DNA of 64,000 nt, taken from NCBI GenBank assembly GCA_000759755.1, contig BBMW01000007.1, positions 1 through 64,000 on the forward strand, read 5' to 3'. This DNA is from Citrobacter werkmanii NBRC 105721. GTDB taxonomy: Bacteria > Pseudomonadota > Gammaproteobacteria > Enterobacterales > Enterobacteriaceae. The translations under genes and the position numbers were made by a program. Position 1 is the first letter of the stretch, and every line of letters starts with the position of its first letter. The notes under the pieces were generated by a model, which was not told the DNA's origin, made no database searches, and was given only the letters and a program-made list of their open reading frames with translations. Positions 20,082 to 31,109 of this stretch are shown here, in pieces.

Positions 20082-20429
20082 TTACTCAGCGTCCGGCTCT
20101 TCGGTTTTGTACTTCGCCGCTGTTTCTTTAATCAGCTGCTGCAACTCACCGCGCTGGTACATTTCAATGAGAATGTCACAGCCGCCAACCAGCTCACCAT
20201 CAACCCACAGCTGCGGGAAGGTCGGCCAGTTTGCGTATTTCGGCAGCTCGGCGCGAATATCCGGGTTCTGCAGAATATCAACATAAGCAAAGCGTTCACC
20301 ACAGGCGGACAGCGCCTGTACGGCCTGAGCGGAGAAACCGCAGCTTGGCAGTTTAGGGGAACCTTTCATGTACAGGAGAATCGGGTTTTCAGCGATCTGG
20401 CGCTGGATTTTTTCGATAGTGGTGCTCAT
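20082..20429 (-). CDS. grxD: Monothiol glutaredoxin GrxD
   Basis: A 115-residue thioredoxin-fold protein with the monothiol CGFS motif (Cys30), which carries a glutathione-bridged 2Fe-2S cluster with BolA-type partners and delivers clusters in iron-sulfur assembly. The WPTFPQLWVDGELVGGCDI segment holds the cis-proline and the glutathione-contacting GGCD. Same length as in E. coli. Confidence 0.98.
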   Translation of the reverse strand: MSTTIEKIQRQIAENPILLYMKGSPKLPSCGFSAQAVQALSACGERFAYVDILQNPDIRAELPKYANWPTFPQLWVDGELVGGCDILIEMYQRGELQQLIKETAAKYKTEEPDAE

Positions 20430-20763
20430 TATCTTGCTTCCTTAAACTTCTTTTACGGCAGTAGTCTGACATTGTAGCGGGTCAGGCAGGCAACGGAAAA
20501 TAACATTTTCATTACGCGTTATTATTTTATCGTTTGCCGTTAAAAGTTGCATTCATAATCTTACTTACCCACTCAAAGTGCATGGTCTTGATTATTTGTT
20601 CACCAATCACACCTTGAATTGCTGTTTTTTTTTGCGGTCGGTAACGAAACGCAGGGTTAAACAAAAAAAGCTATTAACTTTCCCCGTTTCGATAGATTAG
20701 AATCATCAAGTTTTGAAAATCACACGCAGGTATGATAGACCTGCCTTACCAGAGGACTGCTCA
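20430..20763. other. 334-base intergenic region grxD/mepH
   Basis: The divergent promoters of grxD and mepH are expected here. A short hairpin GCAGGT...ACCTGC (20727-20745) lies in the presumed mepH leader just before its ribosome site. I see no gene; several A/T runs are unremarkable. Confidence 0.4.
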
Positions 20764-21591
20764 GTGGCGCGGATAAACCGAATCTCGATCACGCTCTGTG
20801 CTTTACTTTTTACTACACTGCCTTTTACGCCTATGGCTCATGCTTCCAAGCAGGCCAGAACGACACCTACCAGTTCCCACACCGTCAAGACGGTAGATAA
20901 AAAGAAAAGCGCAACAACCAGCCAAAAAACAGCAAAGACCAACAAGAAATCGGCAACAAAGACCACCAGCAAAACCAGTAAAACAGCCTCCTCTTCTAAA
21001 AAACGCACAGCCACTCCGGCAAAATCGACAAAAACTGCAAACCGTCGCAGTAAAACTGCCGCAGCACAAACCGCTGCCGTTACCTGGACTGAAAAATGTA
21101 CGCCGCGCAAAGGTCATAAGCCACGCTGCGTGAAGGTGAAAACTGCCGCACCGACGACGCTTGCTGAGGCACATAAAGTTAAAGTGCAGAAAGCGACTAA
21201 AACCGCGATGTCCACCCTGATGAACCAAATCGGCAAACCTTACCGTTGGGGCGGGTCTTCGCCAAGAACAGGCTTTGATTGCAGCGGTCTGGTCTATTAC
21301 GCCTATAAAGATCTGGTTAAATTCCGCATTCCGCGTACGGCGAATGAAATGTACCACCTGCGCGACGCCGCACCGATTGAACGTGGCGAGCTGAAAAACG
21401 GTGATTTGGTCTTCTTCCGCACGCAAGGTCGCGGCACAGCCGATCACGTTGGTGTTTACGTTGGAAACGGTAAATTTATTCAGTCACCACGCAGCGGTCA
21501 GGAAATTCAAATCACCTCTCTGAGCGAAGATTACTGGCAGCGCCACTATGTGGGCGCTCGTCGGGTAATGACACCGAAAACAATTCGCTAA
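20764..21591 (+). CDS. mepH: Murein DD-endopeptidase MepH (NlpC/P60)
   Basis: A 275-residue exported hydrolase that cuts peptide cross-links so the cell wall can expand. It has a signal peptide (cleavage after MAHA, near 28), a Lys/Ala/Thr/Ser-rich low-complexity linker (about 29-105) and an NlpC/P60 domain with catalytic Cys in TGFDCSGLVYYAY and His in ADHVGVYVGNG. The GTG start at 20764 has AGAGG upstream and gives VARINRISITL as in E. coli; the upstream in-frame ATG at 20713 lies in the presumed promoter. Confidence 0.94.
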   Translation: MARINRISITLCALLFTTLPFTPMAHASKQARTTPTSSHTVKTVDKKKSATTSQKTAKTNKKSATKTTSKTSKTASSSKKRTATPAKSTKTANRRSKTAAAQTAAVTWTEKCTPRKGHKPRCVKVKTAAPTTLAEAHKVKVQKATKTAMSTLMNQIGKPYRWGGSSPRTGFDCSGLVYYAYKDLVKFRIPRTANEMYHLRDAAPIERGELKNGDLVFFRTQGRGTADHVGVYVGNGKFIQSPRSGQEIQITSLSEDYWQRHYVGARRVMTPKTIR

Positions 21592-21593
21592 AA

Positions 21594-21634
21594 ACTTACC
21601 CTACAGAACATGCTGTAGGGTAAGTTCTTCTTTT
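21594..21634 (+). terminator. intrinsic terminator of mepH
   Basis: A 13-base perfect stem (ACTTACCCTACAG with CTGTAGGGTAAGT), a six-base loop and a TTCTTCTTTT tract, right after the mepH stop. Confidence 0.9.
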
Positions 21635-21718
21635 GCATAACCTTTCAATTTGCTACCCTATCCTTACTCACAATGAGGCTATTGTGTGTACTCAATATAA
21701 ATAATAAGGAGAGAAGCA

Positions 21719-22300
21719 ATGTCGTTTGAATTACCTGCATTACCGTATGCCAAAGATGCTCTGGCACCGCACATTTCTGCCGAAACGCTGGAATACCACT
21801 ATGGCAAACACCATCAAACCTACGTGACCAATCTGAACAACCTGATCAAAGGCACGGCGTTTGAAGGTAAATCACTGGAAGAGATCGTGCGTAGCTCTGA
21901 AGGCGGTGTATTCAATAATGCTGCACAGGTATGGAACCACACGTTCTACTGGAACTGCCTGGCGCCGAACGCAGGTGGCGAACCGACCGGTAAACTGGCC
22001 GATGCAATTGCCGCCTCCTTTGGCAGCTTTGCGGATTTCAAAGCGCAATTCACCGATGCCGCGATCAAAAACTTCGGTTCTGGCTGGACCTGGCTGGTTA
22101 AAGGAACGGATGGCAAACTGGCTATCGTTTCCACTTCCAACGCAGGTACTCCGCTGACGACCGACGCGACGCCGCTGATGACCGTTGACGTATGGGAACA
22201 CGCCTACTACATCGATTATCGCAATGCCCGTCCTGGCTACCTGGAACACTTCTGGGCGCTGGTGAACTGGGAATTTGTTGCGAAGAACTTCGCAGCATAA
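21719..22300 (+). CDS. sodB: Iron superoxide dismutase
   Basis: A 193-residue cytoplasmic Fe-SOD. Metal ligands include His27 ([10 protein letters not shown]), a His in [11 protein letters not shown] and Asp/His in [12 protein letters not shown]. An AAGGAG site lies 8 bases before the ATG. In E. coli the RyhB small RNA pairs over the start region when iron is scarce; I did not test pairing here. A strong bidirectional terminator separates it from ydhP. Confidence 0.99.
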   Translation: MSFELPALPYAKDALAPHISAETLEYHYGKHHQTYVTNLNNLIKGTAFEGKSLEEIVRSSEGGVFNNAAQVWNHTFYWNCLAPNAGGEPTGKLADAIAASFGSFADFKAQFTDAAIKNFGSGWTWLVKGTDGKLAIVSTSNAGTPLTTDATPLMTVDVWEHAYYIDYRNARPGYLEHFWALVNWEFVAKNFAA

Positions 22301-22306
22301 AATGAT

Positions 22307-22336
22307 AACGCAGAAGGGATCCCCTTCTGCGTTTTA
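22307..22336. terminator. bidirectional terminator sodB/ydhP
   Basis: A 12-base stem (AACGCAGAAGGG with CCCTTCTGCGTT) with a three-base loop and TTTT following. Confidence 0.9.
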
Positions 22337-22339
22337 GTG

Positions 22340-23509
22340 TTAGCTGGAGGCTGTGCAGAGTTCTTCAGGTTGTCTTCTTGCCGAGATAAAGACCAGCAAT
22401 AACGCAAGCCCCGCCACAATAGCTCCCATCACCGGCACAAAACTGTAGCCCAGGCCACCGGAAATTACCGCCCCACCGGCTGCCGCACCTAACGCATTCC
22501 CCAGGTTAAACGCGCCAATGTTGACTGATGATGATAACCCTGGCGCTTCGCTGGCAACGCGCATCACCCGCATCTGCAACGGCGGAACCACCGCAAACGT
22601 CGCCGCGCCCCAGACTACCATACTGACCGCCGCCCCCAGTTCATTACGCGCCAGGAGGGGAATAGCCAGCATAATAACCATCAACAACAGCAAAAAGCCT
22701 TTAAGCGTACCGTTGACAGAACGATCCGCCAGTTTGCCGCCAAGATAGTTACCGATCGAGAAACCAACGCCAATTAATACCAGCATTCCGGTCACAAACG
22801 CCGGTGTGGCATGGGTAATGCTGTGCAGCACCGGCGAAATGTAAGTATAAAGCGTGAACATCGCGCCGGCGCCCAGCACGGTGGTCAGCAGAGCCGACAG
22901 CACCTGTGGGCGCATAAGTACCGCCAGTTCGCTGCGGACATCGGGGCGCGCGCCTGCCCCACCTTTTGGTAATGAGAAGAACAGGCTGGCCATAGCGATG
23001 ACGCCCAGACCCGCCGTCGCCATAAACGACATCCGCCAGCCGATAGTTTCACCAAGCCACGTCGCCGCGGGAACACCGCCAATATTGGCAATCGTTAACC
23101 CCATGAACATGGTTGCCACGGCGCTGGCCTGCTTATATTTAGGTACCACGCTCGCGGCGACCACAGAGCCGAGACCAAAAAATGCCCCGTGGTTAAGACT
23201 GGTCAAAATACGCGACAGCATCAGCGTAGTGTAATCCGGCGAGATAGCTGAAAGCACGTTGCCCAGCGTGAAAATCGCCATCAGGAATATCAGCGCATTA
23301 CGTCGCGCACGATGGGACAGCAGCAGGGTCATCAGCGGAGCCCCCACCATCACGCCAACCGCATACGCGCTGATCAGCATCCCGGCCGCGGGAATCGAGA
23401 CATCCACCCCTTTGGCAATCACGGGCAATAATCCCATTGGCGAAAATTCGGTGGTGCCAATGCCAAACGCGCCGATCGCCAGCGCCAGTAAGGGATAATT
23501 GATTTTCAT
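22340..23509 (-). CDS. ydhP: MFS transporter YdhP
   Basis: A 389-residue twelve-helix major-facilitator protein of the AraJ/arabinose-efflux-like drug:H+ antiporter group; the substrate is not established. The start at 23509 gives MKINYPLLALAIGAFGIGTTEF, the E. coli N terminus; an in-frame upstream extension of 12 codons has no ribosome site. Helix 4-5 loop residues and the GWRMSFMATAG segment are typical of the group. Confidence 0.94.
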   Translation of the reverse strand: MKINYPLLALAIGAFGIGTTEFSPMGLLPVIAKGVDVSIPAAGMLISAYAVGVMVGAPLMTLLLSHRARRNALIFLMAIFTLGNVLSAISPDYTTLMLSRILTSLNHGAFFGLGSVVAASVVPKYKQASAVATMFMGLTIANIGGVPAATWLGETIGWRMSFMATAGLGVIAMASLFFSLPKGGAGARPDVRSELAVLMRPQVLSALLTTVLGAGAMFTLYTYISPVLHSITHATPAFVTGMLVLIGVGFSIGNYLGGKLADRSVNGTLKGFLLLLMVIMLAIPLLARNELGAAVSMVVWGAATFAVVPPLQMRVMRVASEAPGLSSSVNIGAFNLGNALGAAAGGAVISGGLGYSFVPVMGAIVAGLALLLVFISARRQPEELCTASS

Positions 23510-23684
23510 ATATCGACTCCGTAACGTCGAGCCGTGGCGCGACATAAAATAAGAGTCAAAAGCATGACATTGATCGCAAAATTAATAAAGTTAACAAAAT
23601 TGCAAAAGACTTTTGCTTATTCGCAAACAATAGAGGGGAAACAGATGCGGAGAGGATGAGGGAGAGCTAACTCCCTCGGGGAAA

Positions 23685-23774
23685 TCAATGCAGCGCTGCG
23701 GTCAGGCCACCCGCGACGATCAAACCCAGAACAATAATGGTAGTCACTAACGAAAATTTCAGATCGGTGCTCAT
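23685..23774 (-). CDS. ynhF: Small membrane protein YnhF (29 aa)
   Basis: A 29-codon gene between ydhP and purR. The peptide starts MSTDLKFSLVTTIIVLGLIV and ends AGGLTAALH, with one hydrophobic helix. It differs from E. coli YnhF at about one residue and has an AAGGAG site 9-10 bases before the ATG. The protein is a known single-span inner-membrane microprotein of unknown function. Conservation of length, sequence and position makes this call firm despite the size. Confidence 0.93.
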   Translation of the reverse strand: MSTDLKFSLVTTIIVLGLIVAGGLTAALH

Positions 23775-24011
23775 CAAGTTTTCTCCTTTTTATTCCCACA
23801 CAAAAAGTGATATTGCGCATTTTTACACACTTGAAAGCAAAAATCTCTCACGATTTATATTGATAACTGCTTTTAACTCTTCCCCTTTTCGTTAAGATCA
23901 GACAAAATTCCACGCTTACTTGATTAGCGTACCGGCCATTGACCCCTTCCTGACGTTCCGTGTCGTTTTCCCGGCGTGCCGCAACCCCTACGTTGCGTTA
24001 AGGGTGTGTGA

Positions 24012-24027
24012 AGGCAAACGTTTACCT
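24012..24027. promoter_or_regulatory. PurR operator O1 in the purR leader
   Basis: AGGCAAACGTTTACCT matches the PurR consensus core GCAAACGTTT. It is 45 bases before the start codon. E. coli purR is autorepressed by one leader site and one coding site 88 bases apart, and the spacing to the second site here is also 88. Confidence 0.88.
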
Positions 24028-24071
24028 GGAGTATTCTCAGGAGCTTAGGATATGGTCTGGAGTGAGATGTA

Positions 24072-25097
24072 ATGGCAACAATTAAAGATGTAGCGAAGCG
24101 AGCAAACGTTTCCACTACAACCGTATCACACGTAATTAACAAGACGCGCTTTGTCGCGGAAGAAACGCGTAATGCGGTTTGGGCTGCGATCAAAGAGCTG
24201 CACTATTCTCCAAGCGCAGTAGCGCGCAGCCTGAAGGTGAATCACACCAAGTCTATCGGCTTGCTGGCGACCAGCAGTGAAGCGGCCTATTTCGCCGAAA
24301 TTATCGAAGCCGTTGAGAAAAACTGTTTCCAGAAAGGCTATACCCTGATTCTGGGTAACGCATGGAACAGTCTTGAAAAACAGCAGGCCTATCTGTCGAT
24401 GATGGCGCAAAAGCGCGTTGATGGTCTGCTGGTGATGTGTTCTGAGTATCCGGAATCTCTGCTTTCGATGCTCGAAGAGTATCGCCATATTCCGATGGTT
24501 GTGATGGACTGGGGCGAAGCTAAAGCTGATTTTACCGATACGGTCATTGATAACGCTTTCGAGGGCGGTTACATGGCGGGTCGGTATCTGATAGAACGCG
24601 GCCATCGCGAAATTGGCGCGATCCCGGGCCCTATGGAGCGGAACACCGGGGCCGGTCGTCTGGCTGGCTTTATGAAAGCGATGGAAGAAGCGCTGATTAA
24701 GGTTCCCGAAAACTGGATTGTACAGGGCGATTTTGAACCTGAATCTGGTTATCGCGCCATGCAGCAAATTCTTTCACAGTCGCATCGTCCGACCGCCGTC
24801 TTCTGCGGTGGCGATATCATGGCGATGGGCGCGCTGTGCGCTGCTGACGAGATGGGACTGCGCGTACCACAGGATGTCTCGCTCATCGGTTATGATAACG
24901 TGCGCAACGCCCGCTTCTTCACGCCAGCACTGACGACCATTCATCAGCCTAAGGACTCACTGGGTGAAACGGCCTTCAACATGCTGTTAGACCGTATCGT
25001 GAATAAACGCGAAGAGTCGCAGTCGATCGAGGTTCATCCGCGTCTGGTAGAGCGCCGCTCCGTTGCTGACGGTCCATTCCGCGATTATCGTCGTTAA
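24072..25097 (+). CDS. purR: Purine repressor PurR
   Basis: A 341-residue LacI-family repressor. It has an N-terminal HTH ([22 protein letters not shown]), a hinge helix (SAVARSLK) and a periplasmic-binding-protein-like domain that binds hypoxanthine or guanine as corepressor. A second operator lies inside codons 10-15. Its stop overlaps the end of punR by four bases on the opposite strand. Confidence 0.98.
   Translation: MATIKDVAKRANVSTTTVSHVINKTRFVAEETRNAVWAAIKELHYSPSAVARSLKVNHTKSIGLLATSSEAAYFAEIIEAVEKNCFQKGYTLILGNAWNSLEKQQAYLSMMAQKRVDGLLVMCSEYPESLLSMLEEYRHIPMVVMDWGEAKADFTDTVIDNAFEGGYMAGRYLIERGHREIGAIPGPMERNTGAGRLAGFMKAMEEALIKVPENWIVQGDFEPESGYRAMQQILSQSHRPTAVFCGGDIMAMGALCAADEMGLRVPQDVSLIGYDNVRNARFFTPALTTIHQPKDSLGETAFNMLLDRIVNKREESQSIEVHPRLVERRSVADGPFRDYRR
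24100..24115. promoter_or_regulatory. PurR operator O2 inside purR
   Basis: GAGCAAACGTTTCCAC in the first codons of purR repeats the PurR core, 88 bases after O1. This is the two-site autorepression arrangement known in E. coli. Confidence 0.85.
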
Positions 25098-26026
25098 GCC
25101 TGTTGTGCGGGGGCCTCATCTGGCTCCCGCAGCCATTCTTTATTCAGCGTTTCGCTATCCCCCAAATAATCCAGCAACCAACTCAGTGCTGGCGAGGTAT
25201 CGTTCTGTTGCCATGTCAGACAACACGCGGCATCAGGAAAGGGATTCTCCAACTGCAGCGAGACCCATTTACCGCTATCAATCCACGGCTTGGCAAAATG
25301 TGTTGGTACCATGCCCACACACAATCCCGCAGATAAACAGGTCGCGGAAGATTCCCAGTCAGGAACCACAACGCGCTTTTGGTTATCCAGTAACCAGGTA
25401 ATACGCTTCGGCAATGTACGTGAGGTATCTTCGCGCACCAGCGACGGCCAGTTGCGCAACGTATCATCGCTTAGCGGCCCCGACATTGACGCCAGCGGAT
25501 GATGGCTGGCCACCACGCAGCTCCAGCTCAGCATGCCCATGTCGCGGAAGGTATAGCGCCCCCCTACCGGGATGGCCTGTGTGGCGCCAATAGCCAGCTC
25601 TACACGCCCATCGGAAAGCGCATCCCAGACGCCATTAAACACTTCCTGAAAAACCAGCAGTTCCACATCGTCAAAGTGGCGATAGAAATCTACAATCATC
25701 TGTCGGGTACGTTCGGGACGGACAATGTTATCTACTGCGATTGCCAGTTGTCCTCGCCAGCCGTTGGCGATTTGTTGACATTGCTGACGAGTGATCTGCA
25801 TTTTTTTGATAACAGAGCGCCCTTCTTTTAAAAACCACGCACCAGCAGGCGTTAATTCCACATCGCGATGACGTCGCTCAAAAAGCGGTACAGCCAGCCA
25901 CTCCTCCAGTTGGCGCACGGTGTAGCTTACCGCCGAAGGTACGCGGTGCAGCTCCTGCGCGGCTGAACTAAAACTGCCGTTACGCGCAACCGCATCAACC
26001 ACTTCAAGTGAATATTCCGACCACAT
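25094..26026 (-). CDS. punR: LysR-family regulator PunR (YdhB)
   Basis: A 310-residue LysR-type regulator, in E. coli the activator of the adjacent purine nucleoside transporter gene punC. The N-terminal HTH ([35 protein letters not shown]) is typical, followed by the effector-binding domain. It is divergent from punC with 113 bases between starts, the normal layout for LysR regulator and target, and overlaps the purR stop. Confidence 0.93.
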   Translation of the reverse strand: MWSEYSLEVVDAVARNGSFSSAAQELHRVPSAVSYTVRQLEEWLAVPLFERRHRDVELTPAGAWFLKEGRSVIKKMQITRQQCQQIANGWRGQLAIAVDNIVRPERTRQMIVDFYRHFDDVELLVFQEVFNGVWDALSDGRVELAIGATQAIPVGGRYTFRDMGMLSWSCVVASHHPLASMSGPLSDDTLRNWPSLVREDTSRTLPKRITWLLDNQKRVVVPDWESSATCLSAGLCVGMVPTHFAKPWIDSGKWVSLQLENPFPDAACCLTWQQNDTSPALSWLLDYLGDSETLNKEWLREPDEAPAQQA

Positions 26027-26139
26027 ATTCTGCCTGCAAAAAATTTGAAATCAGTAAGCAAATATTAGCGTTTCACAGCGAGAATTACACTCACTACACT
26101 CAGCGGCATTGTTCTACTGCTAAAAAAAGAGAAATGATG

Positions 26140-27345
26140 ATGCAACCTGGGAAAGGTTTTTTAGTCTGGTTGGCGGGTCTTAGCGTGCTTGGCTTTCTGG
26201 CGACGGATATGTATCTGCCCGCCTTTGCCACGATTCAGTCCGATCTACAAACACCTGCCTCTGCCGTCAGCGCCAGCCTAAGTTTGTTTTTAGCGGGTTT
26301 CGCCGTCGCGCAACTTCTGTGGGGACCGCTCTCAGACCACTATGGTCGTAAACCGATTTTACTGCTGGGTTTATCTATCTTTGCGCTGGGTAGTCTGGGT
26401 ATGCTGTGGGTTGAAAACGCCACAGGGTTGTTGGTATTGCGCTTTATTCAGGCTGTTGGCGTCTGTGCCGCGTCGGTTATCTGGCAGGCGCTGGTCACCG
26501 ACTACTACCCATCACAAAAAGTAAACCGCATCTTTGCCACCATTATGCCGCTGGTCGGGTTATCTCCGGCTCTCGCGCCGTTATTAGGTAGCTGGATTCT
26601 GGTCCATTTCTCCTGGCAGGCCATTTTCGCGACCCTGTTTGCTATTACACTGATTCTGATGCTTCCGGCCCTGCGTTTAAAACCGACGGTTCAAGCACGC
26701 GACGACAGCCAGGATAAACTGACTTTCGCCACACTGTTGCGCTCGAAAGCATACCGTGGAAACGTACTCATTTATGCCGCCTGTTCCGCAAGCTTTTTCG
26801 CATGGCTGACAGGGTCACCGTTCATTCTTAGCGAAATGGGCTACAGCCCGGCAGTGATTGGCCTGAGCTATGTTCCACAAACTATCGCTTTCTTAATTGG
26901 TGGTTACGGCTGCCGTGCGGCGCTGCAAAAATGGCAAGGCCGCCAGCTGCTGCCATGGTTACTGATACTTTATGCCATTAGCGTTGTAGCCACCTGGGCT
27001 ACCGGCTTTATTCATCATGTTGCCCTGGCTGAAATCCTGATCCCATTCTGCGTAATGGCGATCGCGAACGGCGCAATCTACCCTATCGTTGTCGCTCAGG
27101 CGTTACGTCCTTTCCCACAGGCCACAGGGCGCGCAGCTGCATTGCAAAATACGCTGCAACTGGGTTTATGCTTCCTGGCAAGCCTTGTGGTGTCATGGTT
27201 GATCGCCACCCCGCTGCTCACCACCACCAGCGTGATGCTGACTACTGTGCTGCTGGCAGGCATGGGTTACAAAATGCAATCGCAGACCGATAACGCCTCA
27301 CAAACAGAGGACCAGGGGCAAATTGCCCATAGTGAGTCTCACTAA
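26140..27345 (+). CDS. punC: MFS purine nucleoside transporter PunC (YdhC)
   Basis: A 401-residue twelve-helix major-facilitator protein of the Bcr/CflA group, with the helix 2-3 motif [16 protein letters not shown]. Three ATG codons are in tandem (26134, 26137, 26140). The third has the best spacing (7 bases) to AGAGA and gives [13 protein letters not shown] as in E. coli. Divergent from its likely regulator punR. A bulged hairpin with T residues follows. Confidence 0.93.
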   Translation: MQPGKGFLVWLAGLSVLGFLATDMYLPAFATIQSDLQTPASAVSASLSLFLAGFAVAQLLWGPLSDHYGRKPILLLGLSIFALGSLGMLWVENATGLLVLRFIQAVGVCAASVIWQALVTDYYPSQKVNRIFATIMPLVGLSPALAPLLGSWILVHFSWQAIFATLFAITLILMLPALRLKPTVQARDDSQDKLTFATLLRSKAYRGNVLIYAACSASFFAWLTGSPFILSEMGYSPAVIGLSYVPQTIAFLIGGYGCRAALQKWQGRQLLPWLLILYAISVVATWATGFIHHVALAEILIPFCVMAIANGAIYPIVVAQALRPFPQATGRAAALQNTLQLGLCFLASLVVSWLIATPLLTTTSVMLTTVLLAGMGYKMQSQTDNASQTEDQGQIAHSESH

Positions 27346-27348
27346 TAA

Positions 27349-27384
27349 TTGTTGCGGGCAATTAGTTAGTCCGCTAACAATTTT
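27349..27384 (+). terminator. probable terminator of punC
   Basis: TTGTTGCGG (27349-27357) pairs with CCGCTAACAA (27371-27380) with one bulged base, followed by TTTT. Confidence 0.55.
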
Positions 27385-27523
27385 CTATTGAATCGTCAAA
27401 AAATCAGGCTTATACTGATTTCCAGTTGTTACAAAAACGATAATTTTTAGGTATTAACGGGGACAAGAACGTTCCCGTTTTTCCACGGATGGCCTTTTCG
27501 GTAAGGGTTTCTCCCTTCCTCTG

Positions 27524-27535
27524 TTCTACGTCGGA
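27524..27535 (+). promoter_or_regulatory. candidate RydC small-RNA pairing site in cfa leader
   Basis: TTCTACGTCGGA lies about 101-112 bases before the cfa ATG. In E. coli and Salmonella the 5' end of RydC (CCGAUGUAGA) pairs at about -109 to -99 and stabilises the long cfa mRNA. The match here is complete except for one G that would form a G-U pair. RydC itself is not in this window. Confidence 0.5.
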
Positions 27536-27635
27536 TTAAAGATTCGCGGATTAATTCCGTGAGATTTCTCACAAAGCCCAAAAAAGCGTCTACGCTGTTT
27601 TAAGGTTCTGATCACCGACCAGTGATGGAGAAGCT

Positions 27636-28784
27636 ATGAGTTCATCGTGTATAGAAGACGTCAGCGTACCGGATGATGACTGGTACCGCATCACCAATGA
27701 ATTATTGAGCCGTGCAGGTATTACCATTAATGGTTCGGCAGCGGCGGATATTCGCGTCAAAAACCCCGATTTTTTCAAACGCGTACTGCAGGAAGGATCG
27801 TTGGGTTTGGGTGAGAGTTATATGGACGGCTGGTGGGAGTGCGATCGGCTGGACATATTTTTCACCAAAGTGTTGCGCGCCGGGCTTGAAAATCAACTCC
27901 CCCGCCACTTCAAAGATACCTTACGTATCGCCACGGCACGGCTGTTCAATTTACAGACCAAAAAACGCGCATGGGTTGTCGGCAAAGAACATTACGATCT
28001 GGGCAACGACCTGTTTACCCGCATGCTTGATCCCTACATGCAGTATTCTTGCGCCTACTGGAAAGATGCCGATACCCTGGAATCTGCCCAACAGGCGAAG
28101 TTAAAAATGATTGCCGAAAAATTGCAGTTGAAGCCGGGTATGCGGGTGCTTGATATTGGTTGTGGCTGGGGTGGCTTGTCCCATTTTATGGCATCGCAAT
28201 ACGGTGTGAGCGTGGTAGGTGTGACCATCTCGGCAGAGCAGCAGAAAATGGCGCAAGCGCGTTGCGCGGGACTGGATGTCACCATTTTGCTGCAAGATTA
28301 CCGCGACCTGAACGATAAATTTGATCGCATTGTCTCCGTCGGCATGTTTGAGCATGTTGGTCCGAAAAACTACAAAACCTATTTCGATGTTGTCGATCGT
28401 AATTTAAAACCGGACGGTCTCTTTTTGCTGCACAGCATCGGTTCGAATAAAACCGACAATAATGTTGATCCGTGGATTAATAAATACATCTTCCCGAACG
28501 GCTGTTTACCGTCAGTTCGCCAGATTGCCAACGCCAGCGAGCCGCATTTTGTGATGGAAGACTGGCATAATTTTGGCGCAGATTACGACACCACGCTGAT
28601 GGCATGGCACGAGCGCTTCATGCGTTCCTGGCCTGAAATCGCCGATAACTATACCGAGCGTTTTAAACGGATGTTCAGCTATTACCTGAACGCCTGCGCC
28701 GGTGCGTTTCGTGCTCGCGATATCCAGCTTTGGCAGGTGGTTTTCTCCCGCGGTGTTGAGCACGGTCTGCGCGTCCCCCGCTAA
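27636..28784 (+). CDS. cfa: Cyclopropane-fatty-acid-phospholipid synthase
   Basis: A 382-residue SAM-dependent enzyme that adds a methylene bridge to unsaturated membrane acyl chains. The N-terminal lipid-binding domain (about 1-125) is followed by a Rossmann methyltransferase domain with the SAM motif VLDIGCGWGGLSHF, and by SVGMFEHVGPKNY, which holds active-site residues. The 290-base upstream region fits the two-promoter, long-leader structure of E. coli cfa. A strong terminator follows. Confidence 0.98.
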   Translation: MSSSCIEDVSVPDDDWYRITNELLSRAGITINGSAAADIRVKNPDFFKRVLQEGSLGLGESYMDGWWECDRLDIFFTKVLRAGLENQLPRHFKDTLRIATARLFNLQTKKRAWVVGKEHYDLGNDLFTRMLDPYMQYSCAYWKDADTLESAQQAKLKMIAEKLQLKPGMRVLDIGCGWGGLSHFMASQYGVSVVGVTISAEQQKMAQARCAGLDVTILLQDYRDLNDKFDRIVSVGMFEHVGPKNYKTYFDVVDRNLKPDGLFLLHSIGSNKTDNNVDPWINKYIFPNGCLPSVRQIANASEPHFVMEDWHNFGADYDTTLMAWHERFMRSWPEIADNYTERFKRMFSYYLNACAGAFRARDIQLWQVVFSRGVEHGLRVPR

Positions 28785-28798
28785 TGTCTATCGTCTAC

Positions 28799-28827
28799 CG
28801 CCCCCGTGCTAACGGGGGCGTTTTGTT
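28799..28827 (+). terminator. intrinsic terminator of cfa
   Basis: A nine-base perfect stem CGCCCCCGT-GCTA-ACGGGGGCG followed by TTTTG. Confidence 0.92.
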
Positions 28828-28838
28828 TCTGACCGGAT

Positions 28839-29480
28839 TCAGACCTCGCCCGCTACGTTACTGATGGCGCTTTCGCGCGCAGCCAGTACACGTTCAACGG
28901 TATCAACAACCGCCTGCGTTTGCGGATCGATTTCGATATTAACCCGCGCACCCAGCTTTTTCTTACCCAGCGTCGTACGCTCCAGCGTTTCCGGGATCAA
29001 ATGCACGCAAAAGCGCGTTGGCGTGACTTCGCCGACCGTCAGGCTGATGCCGTCAATGCCGATAAATCCCTTGTACAGGATATATTTCATCAGCGATGGG
29101 TCCTGAACTTTAAACCATACCTGCCGGTTATTTTCCGAAGTCAAAATTTTAGACACCTCGGCGGTGGTCATAATATGGCCCGACATTAAATGCCCGCCAA
29201 TCTCATCGCTGAATTTTGCCGCACGCTCAACGTTAACCATATCCCCGACCTTCAGGTCGCCCAGGTTGGTGATACGCAGCGTCTCTTTCATCAGATCGAA
29301 GCTTATGTGGTTACCGTTGATTTCGGTTACCGTCAGGCAACAGCCATTGTGGGCAACCGATGCGCCGGTCTCCAGCGCATCCAGCATATATTCAGGCAAC
29401 TCCACGACATGCGTACGAAAATTTGGTTTTTCATCAATGGACACCAATTTTGCGGTGCCCTGCACAATACCCGTAAACAT
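28839..29480 (-). CDS. ribC: Riboflavin synthase, alpha chain
   Basis: A 213-residue enzyme (also called ribE in some nomenclatures) that dismutates two lumazine molecules to riboflavin. It has two tandem lumazine-binding barrels, starting [12 protein letters not shown] and near [12 protein letters not shown], with [10 protein letters not shown] and [10 protein letters not shown] in equivalent positions. The ATG at 29480 gives the family start MFTGIV; seven upstream in-frame codons are excluded. It is divergent from mdtK. Confidence 0.97.
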   Translation of the reverse strand: MFTGIVQGTAKLVSIDEKPNFRTHVVELPEYMLDALETGASVAHNGCCLTVTEINGNHISFDLMKETLRITNLGDLKVGDMVNVERAAKFSDEIGGHLMSGHIMTTAEVSKILTSENNRQVWFKVQDPSLMKYILYKGFIGIDGISLTVGEVTPTRFCVHLIPETLERTTLGKKKLGARVNIEIDPQTQAVVDTVERVLAARESAISNVAGEV

Positions 29481-29638
29481 ACTTCTCACTCCTGAACTCA
29501 ATTAAGACATCTCTGCCCAGCACAATAGCAGGTGGAAATTCAGGTTGCCAGCAGTGCGCCACCGCTGCCTGTTTTTTCACTGGAGAATTACGTATTCCTC
29601 GCTACAATAGACTGAAATTTCCCCAGCTTTTTCTCCTT

Positions 29639-29662
29639 GCTGCCATATAAGGCGGCTTTTTT
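29639..29662 (+). terminator. terminator-like hairpin in the mdtK leader
   Basis: GCTGCC (29639-29644) pairs with GGCGGC (29651-29656, one T-G pair), followed by six T residues. It lies between a -10-like TACAAT at 29603-29608 and the mdtK start at 29698, where it could act as an attenuator. Confidence 0.5.
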
Positions 29663-29676
29663 AGTCTCTCAAATAA

Positions 29677-31071
<1,395 letters not shown>

Positions 31072-31080
31072 CCTCACAAA

Positions 31081-31103
31081 AGCCGCCGTCTGGCGGCTTT
31101 TTT
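31081..31103. terminator. bidirectional terminator after mdtK
   Basis: AGCCGCC-GTCT-GGCGGCT with AAAA on the left and six T residues on the right, between mdtK and the convergent pseudouridine synthase gene. Confidence 0.92.
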
Positions 31104-31109
31104 ACACCT

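Noticed and set aside
20803-21447. 214-codon frame antisense to mepH, Cys/Gly-rich
   Set aside because: It mirrors the Lys/Thr/Ala-rich linker of mepH and has no family features.
29551-29577. Second hairpin with T6 upstream of the mdtK promoter
   Set aside because: It lies before the likely mdtK promoter and no upstream gene on that strand reads into it; it may only be part of the ribC leader region.
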